The notes below the pieces were generated by a model, which saw nothing but the letters and a program-made list of their open reading frames with translations, was not told where the DNA came from and made no database searches. Shown here one piece after another: positions 7,486 to 13,937 of a stretch of DNA of 13,937 nt (the stretch's first letter is position 1; each line of letters opens with the position of its first letter). Origin of the DNA: Crenothrix polyspora (lineage in GTDB: Bacteria; Pseudomonadota; Gammaproteobacteria; Methylococcales; Methylomonadaceae). The stretch covers positions 1 through 13,937 of the forward strand of contig CAMDOP010000053.1 in NCBI GenBank assembly GCA_945903675.1, read 5' to 3'. A program made the position numbers and the translations under genes.

Positions 7486-8246
7486 CAACGCAACTCCGAC
7501 ACTTTAGCTTTAACCCATTGAGCATTACGCTCACGCTGCAATAATTCTATACGCATTCTTTGTATCAAAGCGATCAAATAATAAAACTTGAAGGATAAGG
7601 CCATTAATAACAAAGGGATCAACATACTGACATGTATAGAGGGTTTATCCATTTTGGTCACGGTAGGGCCTTGATGTAAGGTATTCCACCATTCTACCGA
7701 ATAATGAATAATAGGAATATTAACCACACCCACCAAAGCCAAGATAGCCACAGCTTTAGAGGCCACGCGCTTATCATCTATGGCACCATAAAGACCAATA
7801 ACTCCTAGATACAAAAACAACAAGATTAATTCTGAGGTTAAGCGGGCATCCCAAACCCACCAGGTTCCCCACATGGGTTTTCCCCATAATGAACCGGTAA
7901 ATAAAGCAATAAAGGTAAAGCTAGCACCGATAGGCGCACTGCTAATAGCAACAATCTCGGCTAATTTAATACGCCAAACTAAGCCTATAGCGCCGGAAAT
8001 TGCCATTACCATATAGATGAACAAAGACATCCAAGCACTGGGCACATGGATATAAATAATACGATAACTATCACCTTGCTGATAATCAGACGGTGCTAAA
8101 TATAAGCCACCGTAGAGCCCGAATCCTGTCAATAATACGAAAACAATAATTAGCCAAGGCATAACTTTATCAGTAAATGCGTAAAAATGAGGAGGCGAAG
8201 CCATGCGATGAAAAAATCTTACAACAGCATTTGGAATTAAAAACAT
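7485..8246 (-). CDS. ccmC: Heme exporter/transferase CcmC
   Basis: This is a 253-residue protein with six predicted membrane helices. The tryptophan-rich periplasmic motif WGTWWVWDARLTSEL lies at residues 126-140. H67 (in YIHVPSAW) and H191 (in NTLHQGPT) are the two expected heme-ligand histidines flanking that motif, corresponding to the conserved pair in the family. CcmC presents heme at the periplasmic face for covalent loading of CcmE. Length is close to the enteric protein (about 245). The start at 8246 is preceded by the 107-base gap to ccmB, the largest break within the ccmA-E part. No convincing ribosome binding site is seen before it; an internal methionine at residue 15 is a possible alternative start. 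The end overlaps ccmD by one base. Confidence 0.96.
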   Translation of the reverse strand: MFLIPNAVVRFFHRMASPPHFYAFTDKVMPWLIIVFVLLTGFGLYGGLYLAPSDYQQGDSYRIIYIHVPSAWMSLFIYMVMAISGAIGLVWRIKLAEIVAISSAPIGASFTFIALFTGSLWGKPMWGTWWVWDARLTSELILLFLYLGVIGLYGAIDDKRVASKAVAILALVGVVNIPIIHYSVEWWNTLHQGPTVTKMDKPSIHVSMLIPLLLMALSFKFYYLIALIQRMRIELLQRERNAQWVKAKVSELR

Positions 8247-8286
8247 AGGTATATTTAAGTTAAAGTTTCTGTCTTACAAGGTTTGC

Positions 8287-8318
8287 ATTGTCACAATAGA
8301 GCAAGACAAGGTGTGACA
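8287..8318. promoter_or_regulatory. Palindrome and inverted repeat in the ccmB-ccmC gap (possible operator or hairpin)
   Basis: In the 107-base gap between ccmB and ccmC there is a perfect 11-base palindrome ATTGTCACAAT at 8287-8297. Its TGTCACA (8289-8295) is also the left arm of a seven-base inverted repeat whose right arm is TGTGACA at 8312-8318, 16 bases away. Either arrangement could be a protein-binding site upstream of ccmC or a hairpin in the ccmAB mRNA. The spacing does not fit a CRP or FNR site. No regulator is assigned, and no clear promoter was found with it. Confidence 0.35.
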
Positions 8319-8353
8319 CTGACCATAATCCAAGGATATTTTACGAGATATTA

Positions 8354-9028
8354 TTAATTAACACTCATTTTTAATGCGGCCGCTGTCGGCCAAGGCGCCA
8401 AAACTAGAGATAAACATAAAATTGAGATCAAAATATTAATCTGAGCATCAACCGGTAAGCCACTGCCAGCCATCTCAACGGCATTACCAGCAAAAATAAG
8501 TACAGGCACATACAGCGGTAAAACTAACAAAGATAAGATCATACCGCCTCGGCGCAGTCCTACTGTTAAAGCTACTCCAATCGCACCAATCAAACTTAAC
8601 ACCGGTGTTCCTAATAACAGCGTTATTAACAAAACACCCATTGATTGCATAGGCATCCCTAAAAAAACGGCTAGTAATGGTGCGACAATCAATAACGGTA
8701 AACCGGTGACTAACCAGTGAGCAATAATTTTACCTAACACCAAAATAGATGACGGATAAGGGCTTAATAAAATTTGCTCTAATGAGCCGTCATCAAAATC
8801 TGATCGGAATAGACTATCCAAAGACAACATAGCAGCCAATAAGGCAGATACCCAGATTATGCCGGGAGCAATCGCTTGTAATAAATGTGGTTGAGCGCCT
8901 ATACCTAGGGGAAATAAAGTGATGACTAGTACAAAAAACAATAAGGGATTAGCGATTTCTGAGCGTCTTCGCACTGCCAACAATAAATCACGCCTAATGA
9001 TGGCTAAAAATGCGTAGAATAAAGACAT
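8354..9028 (-). CDS. ccmB: Heme ABC exporter membrane subunit CcmB
   Basis: This is a 224-residue protein with about six hydrophobic helices. It begins MSLFYAFLAIIRRDLLLAVRRRSEIANPLLFF, which is the typical CcmB N-terminus. Further family landmarks are GIIWVSALLAAMLSLDSLFR (about 77-96), the DGSLEQILLSPYP segment (about 101-113) and LIGAIGVALTVGLRRGG. CcmB is the permease partner of CcmA; ATP hydrolysis by the pair drives release of heme-loaded CcmE from CcmC. Length matches the enteric protein (about 220). The ATG shares one base with the ccmA stop (TAATG). Confidence 0.95.
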   Translation of the reverse strand: MSLFYAFLAIIRRDLLLAVRRRSEIANPLLFFVLVITLFPLGIGAQPHLLQAIAPGIIWVSALLAAMLSLDSLFRSDFDDGSLEQILLSPYPSSILVLGKIIAHWLVTGLPLLIVAPLLAVFLGMPMQSMGVLLITLLLGTPVLSLIGAIGVALTVGLRRGGMILSLLVLPLYVPVLIFAGNAVEMAGSGLPVDAQINILISILCLSLVLAPWPTAAALKMSVN

Positions 9029-9651
9029 TAGCTTAATAAAATACGTTGCACATCTACACTAGGTAAAGCTATATCGTGGTGTGATGTTAAAACAATCATG
9101 CCGCCCTTATTACAATGCTCGGTCATCAAACTTTCAATCAATGTAATACCTTTTATATCAAGTGAAGTAAAAGGCTCGTCGAGTATCCACAAACTATTAT
9201 GTGTAATTAATAAGCGCGCTAAGGATAAGCGTCTTTGTTGACCTGCAGATAAAGTCTGAACTAGCGCATCATCAAAATCTGCTAACTGAACCTTAGCTAA
9301 AGCTTGTGCTATAGAATATTGACCAGCTTTGCCGAGCGCTAACGATACTTTCAAATTTTCTAGCGCCGTCAGTTCTTTCTTAACACCATTTAAATGACCG
9401 ACATAAGCCATATCTTCGTAATATTGACTGTCGTTGATTGCGTTGCCACACCATAGCACTTGACCTGCATCAGGCTCTCTAAAGCCACATAAAATACGCA
9501 ACAATGAGGTTTTTCCGCTGCCGTTCTCACCTTCCAGTAATAATACTTGTCCTGAATACAGCTCGAAACAAAGCTCTTCAAACAAAACACGATCATCGCG
9601 AACACAACTTAAGTCGGTGACTTGCAGCCGGCTAGTTGAGTTATTATGCAT
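9028..9651 (-). CDS. ccmA: Heme ABC exporter ATP-binding protein CcmA
   Basis: This 207-residue ABC ATPase subunit has Walker A GENGSGKTS at 41-49, signature LSAGQQRR at 134-141, Walker B LWILDEP at 154-160 and H-loop TSHH at 189-192. The short length, LSAGQQRR form of the signature and position directly before ccmB identify it as CcmA rather than another ABC protein. It works at the cytoplasmic face with CcmB in the heme-handling complex. Its ATG shares one base with the rlmB stop codon (TAATG), so the ccm genes are joined to an RNA-modification gene without any intergenic space. All catalytic motifs are intact. Confidence 0.96.
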   Translation of the reverse strand: MHNNSTSRLQVTDLSCVRDDRVLFEELCFELYSGQVLLLEGENGSGKTSLLRILCGFREPDAGQVLWCGNAINDSQYYEDMAYVGHLNGVKKELTALENLKVSLALGKAGQYSIAQALAKVQLADFDDALVQTLSAGQQRRLSLARLLITHNSLWILDEPFTSLDIKGITLIESLMTEHCNKGGMIVLTSHHDIALPSVDVQRILLS

Positions 9652-10400
9652 TATTTAGCAGCAGGGTATCGTTGGCGCACGGTTTCATAAAGAAATACAC
9701 CCGTGGCAACTGACAAATTGAGGCTTTCTACTTGACCTAGCATAGGAATAGCGACCAATATATCGCATTGTTCTTTGGTCAAACGCCTTAAACCTTTGCC
9801 TTCAGTACCGACTACCAAGGCCATCGGCACAGTAAAGTCAGTATTATGTAGCGTTTGCGTAGTATCACCTGCTGCGCCTATGATCCATAAGCCTTCGCCT
9901 TTTAACCAGCGCAAGGTACGCGCTAAATTAGTCACTTGATAAACGGGAACCGTCTCGGCCGCACCGCTAGCGACTTTACAGACAGTAGGAGTAATGCCGG
10001 TAGCATTATCCTTGGTCACAATGACGCCATGAACGCCGGTTGCATCCGCCGTTCTAAGACATGCGCCCAGATTATGAGGATCTTGAACATTATCTAAGAC
10101 TAAAAACAAGGCAGGTTCTGTTAGATTTTCTACTACAGTTTTTAAATCGCTTTCCGTTAACTCACCAGGCATTTCAACTGCAATGACAATGCCTTGATGA
10201 TTATTATTATCAGCCAATTTATCGAGTCGTTTTCTGTCGACTTTTTCAGGGACTATACCCAAGGCCAATAAATCATCAACTGCTTGAGACAGGCGTTTAT
10301 CTTGTCGCCCACTATCTACCCAGGCTTGTTGGATTTTTTTAGGGGAATAATCTAAAGCGGCCTGCACTGAATGTAAGCCATATAATTTGCTTGATTTCAT
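9651..10400 (-). CDS. rlmB: 23S rRNA (guanosine-2'-O)-methyltransferase RlmB
   Basis: This is a 249-residue SPOUT (TrmH-type) methyltransferase. An L30e-like RNA-binding domain covers residues about 5-75 (YGLHSVQAAL, then NHQGIVIAV). The catalytic domain has motif 1 LDNVQDPHNLGACLRTA (102-118), motif 2 VVGTEGKGLRR (196-206) and motif 3 IPMLGQVESLNLSVATGV (218-235). N110, R116, E200 and the SLN residues are the conserved active-site and SAM-knot positions. RlmB methylates a guanosine of 23S rRNA (G2251 in E. coli). Pairing with rnr upstream matches the known rnr-rlmB order of gammaproteobacteria. It is separated from rnr by 123 bases containing a palindrome, and its stop overlaps ccmA by one base. 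Confidence 0.96.
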   Translation of the reverse strand: MKSSKLYGLHSVQAALDYSPKKIQQAWVDSGRQDKRLSQAVDDLLALGIVPEKVDRKRLDKLADNNNHQGIVIAVEMPGELTESDLKTVVENLTEPALFLVLDNVQDPHNLGACLRTADATGVHGVIVTKDNATGITPTVCKVASGAAETVPVYQVTNLARTLRWLKGEGLWIIGAAGDTTQTLHNTDFTVPMALVVGTEGKGLRRLTKEQCDILVAIPMLGQVESLNLSVATGVFLYETVRQRYPAAK

Positions 10401-10426
10401 TTATTATGAATTTCGTCATCTATTTT

Positions 10427-10453
10427 GTCGGGTTACGCTATCGCTAACCCGAC
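10427..10453. repeat. REP-like palindrome between rnr and rlmB
   Basis: The arms GTCGGGTTA (10427-10435) and TAACCCGAC (10445-10453) are perfectly complementary around a nine-base loop. The arms are G+C-rich compared with the surrounding A+T-rich sequence. GTCGGGTTA/TAACCCGAC followed by CTACA resembles dispersed REP-type palindromes that I remember from several gammaproteobacterial genomes, but this cannot be confirmed from a single copy. A second, weaker hairpin (CTTTGGG...CCCAGAG, 10471-10490) lies between it and rnr. Neither is followed by a run of T on the minus strand, so they are not classic intrinsic terminators, although they could stabilise the rnr mRNA 3' end. Confidence 0.55.
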
Positions 10454-10523
10454 CTACATGTTTTATCTAACTTTGGGCAATGACCCAGAGCGCTGCATTG
10501 TTCGGCCTTAAGCTGGCAACTTC

Positions 10524-12788
10524 TTATTTTTTCTTTCTGCGTCGCTTTTTTGGCTTATCGGAGACAGCTTCTTTTTTTGCTGTCGCAACACCGTCTTTTT
10601 GAATCAGCTCAAAATCCATTTTCTTTTCATCAAGATCAACTCGTGCCACCCTAATCTTCACACTATCACCCAAGCGGAAGTTTGTGCCACTACGCTCACC
10701 TTTTAATTGATGACTGGTAGGATCAAAGTGGTAATAATCTTGGCCCAAATTACTGATATGCACTAAGCCTTCTACATAAATATCAGCCAACTCGACAAAA
10801 AAACCAAATGAAGTCACAGCGGAAATAATACCGGGGAAATCTTCTCCGATTTTATCCATCATGTATTCACATTTTAGCCAGCTGACTACATCACGAGTCG
10901 CATCATCCGCTCGACGTTCATTAGCCGAACAATGTTCGCCTAATAAAATCATCTCAGGCACACCATAAACAAAATTCTCTATTTTTTTATCTAATAAACA
11001 GTGGCGTATAGCTCTGTGAACCAGTAAATCAGGATAACGTCGTATTGGTGAAGTAAAATGCGCATAAGCGTCTAAAGCTAAACCAAAATGGCCTTTAAGA
11101 TCAGGACTATAAACTGCTTGAGACATAGAGCGTAGCAAAACAGTTTGAATTAAATGCGCGTCTGGGCGATCTTTAACGCTATCAACTAAATGCATATAAT
11201 CTAATGGCGTAGGATTAACACCGCCACCAAACTTTAAACCCAATTCGCCTAGAAACGTTTTCAGATTTAATAACTTATCTACACTAGGACCTTCATGAAT
11301 ACGTAATAATTTGGGTATTTTCTTAGCATTCAAATATCGTGCTGCTGCGCTATTAGCGGTAATCATAAACTCTTCAATCAGTTTATGAGCGTCGTTACGA
11401 ACAACCGGTATTATTTTTTCAATCTTACGATCTTCAGCAAAGACTATGCGAGTTTCTTGGGTGTCAAAGTCCATAGCACCACGAAGTTCACGTTGAATTC
11501 TCATGGCTTTGTAAAGCGCATAAAGTTCACGTAAATGCGGCATTAATTTCGAATGCTTTTCTGCTAAGACTTCGTCGCCATCGACCAACATTTTAGCGAC
11601 TTCGGTATATGTTAACCGAGCATGAGAGCACATAACAGCATCATAAAACTTTGAGCGAACGACCTTACCTTCATCATCTATGATGAGCTCACACACCATA
11701 CATAAACGATCAACATGAGGATTTAAAGAGCACAAACCATTCGATAATATTTCCGGTAGCATGGGTATGACTTGCTCTGGAAAGTACACTGAAGTACTAC
11801 GATTTTTAGCTTCTTTATCTAATTCACTATTGACTTGAACATAATGTGAAACGTCAGCTATAGCTACCAGTAACTTCCAGCCCTTAGCGGTTCTTTTACA
11901 GTAGACAGCATCATCAAAATCGCGGGCATCTTCACCATCAATAGTAACCAATGGTAATTTACGTATATCTACACGGCCTTCTTTTGCAGACTCCGGCACT
12001 TCAGCACTTAAAGACTTGATTGCTTCTAGTAATTCTTCTGGCCAAACATTAGGTAATTCATGTGATCGAATAGCCATTTCAATTTCCATGCCCGGGGCAA
12101 GATGATCCCCTAACACTTCAATTACTTTACCTAAAGGCTGACGTAACTTTGTCGGTTGCTCGACAATTTCTGCAATAACAATTTGTCCCTGCTTTGCATC
12201 ACCCGCTTCACCGTTAATAACCAAAAGCGTTTGTGCTATATTTTTGTTATCAGGAACAACATAAGTAAATCCGTCTTCTTTATAAAGACGTCCAACTATT
12301 TGATGAGTATTTCTTTCTAAGATCTCAACAACCGCACCTTCACGTCGACCTTTCTTGTCTATACCAGCAATACGCACCATAGCCCTATCATTGTGTAATA
12401 AGGGATTCATTTCACGGGGAGACAAATACAAATCATCAGAACCATCGTCAGGTCTGACAAAACCAAAGCCATCTGCGTGTCCAATAATTCGACCGACTAT
12501 CAGGTCTTTATTATTAACCAGACAATATCGCTGGCCACGGTTGAATAATAGTTGTCCGTCGCGCTCCATGGCTCTTAAACGTCGACGTAAGGCCTCTAAG
12601 TCGTCTTCATTTTCAAGCTTGAAAATATTGGCAAATTCTACCCGCGATAAAGGCTTTCCAGCCTGCTCCAAATTATGTAGTATTAATTCACGACTAGGAA
12701 TTGGGTTATCATACTTTTCAGCTTCACGCTGCGCGTATGGATCTTGTGTTGAATTCAAATCAACGTCTTTATTAGACTTCGATGGCAT
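10524..12788 (-). CDS. rnr: Ribonuclease R
   Basis: This is a 754-residue exoribonuclease of the RNB family, acting 3' to 5' on structured RNA in the cytoplasm. There is an N-terminal winged-helix region at about residues 30-92 (RELILHNLEQAGKPLSRVEF). Cold-shock OB domains follow, with GFGFVRPDDGSDDLYLSP at about 107-124. The RNB catalytic domain has the metal-binding motif DGEDARDFDDAV, with D284, D290, D292 and D293. Further RNB landmarks are HFGLALDAYAHFTSPIRRYP, including the conserved arginine pair. An S1 domain lies at about 645-729 (SAVTSFGFFVELADIYVEGL), followed by a lysine-rich tail ending KKRRRKKK. Length is shorter than E. coli RNase R (about 813), mainly through a shorter tail. 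It is the first gene of the minus-strand series; no convincing promoter or ribosome binding site was found upstream. Confidence 0.97.
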   Translation of the reverse strand: MPSKSNKDVDLNSTQDPYAQREAEKYDNPIPSRELILHNLEQAGKPLSRVEFANIFKLENEDDLEALRRRLRAMERDGQLLFNRGQRYCLVNNKDLIVGRIIGHADGFGFVRPDDGSDDLYLSPREMNPLLHNDRAMVRIAGIDKKGRREGAVVEILERNTHQIVGRLYKEDGFTYVVPDNKNIAQTLLVINGEAGDAKQGQIVIAEIVEQPTKLRQPLGKVIEVLGDHLAPGMEIEMAIRSHELPNVWPEELLEAIKSLSAEVPESAKEGRVDIRKLPLVTIDGEDARDFDDAVYCKRTAKGWKLLVAIADVSHYVQVNSELDKEAKNRSTSVYFPEQVIPMLPEILSNGLCSLNPHVDRLCMVCELIIDDEGKVVRSKFYDAVMCSHARLTYTEVAKMLVDGDEVLAEKHSKLMPHLRELYALYKAMRIQRELRGAMDFDTQETRIVFAEDRKIEKIIPVVRNDAHKLIEEFMITANSAAARYLNAKKIPKLLRIHEGPSVDKLLNLKTFLGELGLKFGGGVNPTPLDYMHLVDSVKDRPDAHLIQTVLLRSMSQAVYSPDLKGHFGLALDAYAHFTSPIRRYPDLLVHRAIRHCLLDKKIENFVYGVPEMILLGEHCSANERRADDATRDVVSWLKCEYMMDKIGEDFPGIISAVTSFGFFVELADIYVEGLVHISNLGQDYYHFDPTSHQLKGERSGTNFRLGDSVKIRVARVDLDEKKMDFELIQKDGVATAKKEAVSDKPKKRRRKKK

Positions 12789-12945
12789 TTAATTAATATA
12801 GATACAAGGTGATTAATACAATTAAGTAAGATAGTTATATAGTACATGATACATGCTTAACCTAAAGAGTAGAACGGAAAATAAACATTACTTGAAATAT
12901 TCTTATTTATGAGTCCTCTACATTATTATAATTTAGGATAAAAAA

Positions 12946-12974
12946 TTGACAAAAAAACATACCCTGAGTATATT
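12946..12974 (+). promoter_or_regulatory. Sigma-70-type promoter for tRNA-Leu
   Basis: A perfect -35 box TTGACA (12946-12951), a 17-base spacer and a near-consensus -10 box TATATT (12969-12974) lie 32 bases before the tRNA. Transcription is expected to start near 12981, giving a short leader of about 25 bases before the mature 5' end. The position and strength fit a stable-RNA promoter. The rest of 12789-13006 is A+T-rich; no clear rnr promoter could be picked out there. Confidence 0.8.
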
Positions 12975-13006
12975 TGCCTGCTACATTGCTTTTATAAAGC
13001 ATCCTT

Positions 13007-13093
13007 GCCGGGATGGTGGAATTGGTAGACACGCTAGCTTCAGGTGCTAGTGGGCTTATGCTCGTGGAGGTTCAAGTCCTCTTCTCGGTACCA
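13007..13093 (+). tRNA. tRNA-Leu, anticodon CAG
   Basis: The sequence folds as a class II tRNA of 87 bases. The acceptor arms are GCCGGGA and TCTCGGT (with two G-U pairs) and the 3' ACCA is encoded. The D-loop contains GGAATTGGTAGAC. The anticodon stem is CTAGC/GCTAG with loop TTCAGGT, placing the anticodon CAG at 13041-13043. A long variable arm and a GGTTCAAGTCC T-arm follow. The long variable arm and similarity to bacterial leucine tRNAs fix the identity; CAG reads CUG codons. An integrase fragment starts about 180 bases downstream, so the 3' end of this tRNA is the likely attachment site of an integrated element. No intrinsic terminator was seen after it. Confidence 0.95.
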
Positions 13094-13240
13094 AATGTTA
13101 GCATAACAATTCTGTGATAAATAAATAATTAACTTGTTGAATGTAATGGTTATTAATTAAATAGCTTAATGCTTCAATAAGAGTTATCACATAACTACAA
13201 GTAGTAATTTCATATAGATGTAAGTTGTTTTAAAGCTCCC

Positions 13241-13259
13241 TTGGCACAAATATGGCACA
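13241..13259 (+). repeat. TGGCACA direct repeat before the integrase start
   Basis: TGGCACA occurs twice, at 13242-13248 and 13253-13259, eleven bases apart, that is about one helical turn. It lies between the tRNA and the ATG of the integrase. Such spacing would suit two protein molecules bound on the same face of the DNA, for example integrase arm-type sites or an excisionase or repressor site. That role is inferred; only the repeat is seen. Confidence 0.4.
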
Positions 13260-13273
13260 TTGGGGTTCATAAA

Positions 13274-13783
13274 ATGGCAACTATTAGAAAAAGAAATGGA
13301 AGATACCATACTCAAGTTCGTAAAAATGGTATTAGCACTACAAAATCCTTCACTAACAAACTGGATGCTCAAAAATGGGCAAAAGTACAAGAGGTAAAAA
13401 TTGAACAAGGCACCTATACAACTATAAAAAAAGAAGATGAAGTGGTTACTCTTGCCTTTTTATTAGCTCGTTGGGAAAAAGAAGTTTTAACTTCACTGAA
13501 AAGTTGGAGTGTTGAACGATATAAAGTAGCACTTGTATCTAAAGCATTAGGTAACCTTACGCTAGATAAAGTTACAAGCACTCTATTGGCATCATATAGA
13601 GATAAAAGACTAACTGAAGTATCCAATCAAACAGTTAAGCATGAACTTGGCTTAGTTCGTCGTGCTTTAAAGAAGGGTATCGAATGGGGCTATACTTCTA
13701 TAGTACCTTATGTTGCCTCTCCTTCTCTTAAAGGACAAGCTAGAACAAGAAGATTAACTGAAAAAGAACTTAACGTACCTTAG
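13274..13783 (+). pseudogene. Truncated tyrosine recombinase (phage/island integrase), N-terminal half only
   Basis: The open frame from ATG 13274 encodes 169 residues. It starts MATIRKRNGRYHTQVRKNGI, a basic N-terminal arm-binding domain with KSFTNKLDAQKWAK. A SAM-like core-binding domain follows (WSVERYKVALVSKALGNLTL, then VSNQTVKHELGLVRRALKKG). It ends RRLTEKELN followed by VP and a TAG stop. In this family LTEKEL marks the beginning of the catalytic domain, so the whole R...H-x-x-R...Y active site is missing and the protein cannot recombine DNA. The break coincides with sequence resembling an IS30-family end, which supplies the stop codon. ATG 13274 is preferred to an in-frame TTG at 13241 because the family N-terminus begins with MATIRKR and GGGG lies eight bases before it. 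It lies next to tRNA-Leu and reads away from it, as expected for a tRNA-integrated element. Confidence 0.88.
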
Positions 13784-13826
13784 ATTCAACTAATAAGTGC
13801 AATTCATTTTTAACAGGAAAGAAAGT

Positions 13827-13904
13827 GGTTAGCTGATATAGTTCAGGGCTTTTTCAATCCGACCAAAGATGAGGAAGCTTATGAAAGGCTATAAACAGCT
13901 AACC
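13827..13904 (+). promoter_or_regulatory. Inverted repeat enclosing the transposase start
   Basis: GGTTAGCTG at 13827-13835 and CAGCTAACC at 13896-13904 are perfect nine-base complements, 60 bases apart. The ATG at 13881 and its ribosome binding site GAGG (13871-13874) lie inside the loop. In mRNA entering from outside the element this could fold and limit transposase translation, a control seen in some other insertion sequences. The long loop makes the structure uncertain. Confidence 0.3.
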
Positions 13905-13937
13905 AAGATACAAAGATACCAGATTGAATCATTAAAG
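13881..13937 (+). CDS. IS30-family transposase, N-terminal fragment (runs off the window)
   Basis: The ATG at 13881, six bases after a GAGG ribosome binding site (13871-13874), opens a frame that continues through the right edge. The 19 visible residues, beginning MKGYKQLTKIQRYQIESLK, match the conserved start of IS30-family transposases (Y-K-Q-L-T-x-x-Q-R-Y-Q-I). This segment leads into the helix-turn-helix that binds the element's ends; the DDE catalytic core is outside the window. An in-frame ATG at 13869 would add four residues but is less well placed relative to GAGG. Whether the transposase is intact cannot be judged. Confidence 0.8.
   Translation, partial: MKGYKQLTKIQRYQIESLK

Larger units (their letters stand above)
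13781..13937 (+). mobile_element. Left end of an IS30-family insertion sequence (continues past the window)
   Basis: From about 13781 the integrase frame is lost and the sequence TAGATTCAACTAATAAG, then GCAATTC, appears. This resembles the terminal inverted repeats of IS30-family elements (IS30 itself begins TGTAGATTCAA). About 100 bases further on, an IS30-type transposase gene begins. The exact first base cannot be fixed because the other end and the target duplication are outside the window; a few bases either side of 13781 are possible. A nine-base inverted repeat, GGTTAGCTG (13827-13835) and CAGCTAACC (13896-13904), encloses the transposase start site. Confidence 0.72.

Noticed and set aside
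8289..8318. CRP or FNR binding site before ccmC
   Set aside because: The half-sites TCACA and TGTGA are in the wrong relative order and 16 or more bases apart, not the TGTGA-N6-TCACA pattern.
9390..9605. Minus-strand open frame of 71 codons inside ccmA in another frame
   Set aside because: ccmA has all ABC motifs in its own frame; this one has none and is a shadow.
12355..12792. Plus-strand open frame of 145 codons opposite the start of rnr
   Set aside because: It is antisense to the N-terminal domains of RNase R, serine- and arginine-rich by reflection, with no known domain.
13094..13130. Intrinsic terminator after the tRNA
   Set aside because: Only a five-base stem (TGTTA/TAACA) is present, with no T-run following it.
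13241..13273. TTG start extending the integrase by eleven residues
   Set aside because: The family N-terminus matches from ATG 13274, and the extension reads through the TGGCACA repeats.
13187..13626. Minus-strand open frames opposite the integrase fragment
   Set aside because: They are antisense to a well-recognised integrase N-terminus and show no family features.
13815..13895. Short open stretch reading QERKWLADIVQGFF before the transposase
   Set aside because: It has no usable start codon after the preceding TAA and runs over the transposase start in another frame; probably leader sequence of the insertion element.

Overview
The window looks like a gammaproteobacterial chromosome of moderate to low G+C. 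The evidence is a System I (Ccm) cytochrome c maturation cluster, the rnr-rlmB pair, SlyX, and an oxygen-independent HemN. The genus cannot be fixed from this sequence. A methanotroph-like or other environmental gammaproteobacterium is only a guess.

Layout. Positions 1-12788 form one co-oriented block on the minus strand. In transcription order it reads rnr (RNase R), rlmB (23S rRNA 2'-O-methyltransferase), ccmA, ccmB, ccmC, ccmD, ccmE, a cold-shock-domain/DUF3465 membrane protein, ccmF, ccmG (dsbE), ccmH, ccmI, hemN, slyX and the start of nadA, which runs off the left edge. Most junctions are 1-base (TAATG or TGATG) or 4-base (ATGA) overlaps. The gaps of 45 bases or more are rnr/rlmB, ccmB/ccmC, the DUF3465 gene/ccmF and ccmF/ccmG. 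The small gene ccmD at 7324-7485 (53 residues) is easily overlooked, but it completes the ccmABCDEFGHI set.

How the genes work together. CcmA and CcmB, with CcmC and CcmD, load heme onto the periplasmic chaperone CcmE. CcmF and CcmI, with CcmH, attach the heme to apocytochrome c, and CcmG and CcmH keep the apocytochrome thiols reduced. HemN makes the protoporphyrinogen precursor of heme when oxygen is low, and its start overlaps the end of ccmI, so heme supply and heme attachment appear linked. The novel element is the gene at 6165-6884. It joins a cytoplasmic cold-shock domain, one membrane helix and a DUF3465 domain, it overlaps ccmE by one base, and it sits between ccmE and ccmF.

Right end. 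A tRNA-Leu(CAG) gene with a strong sigma-70-type promoter lies on the plus strand at 13007-13093. Just downstream is the N-terminal half of a tyrosine recombinase (phage or island integrase). It is cut off at about 13780 by what looks like the left end of an IS30-family insertion sequence, whose transposase starts at 13881 and leaves the window. The tRNA therefore marks the boundary between conserved chromosome and an integrated element whose integrase has been broken.
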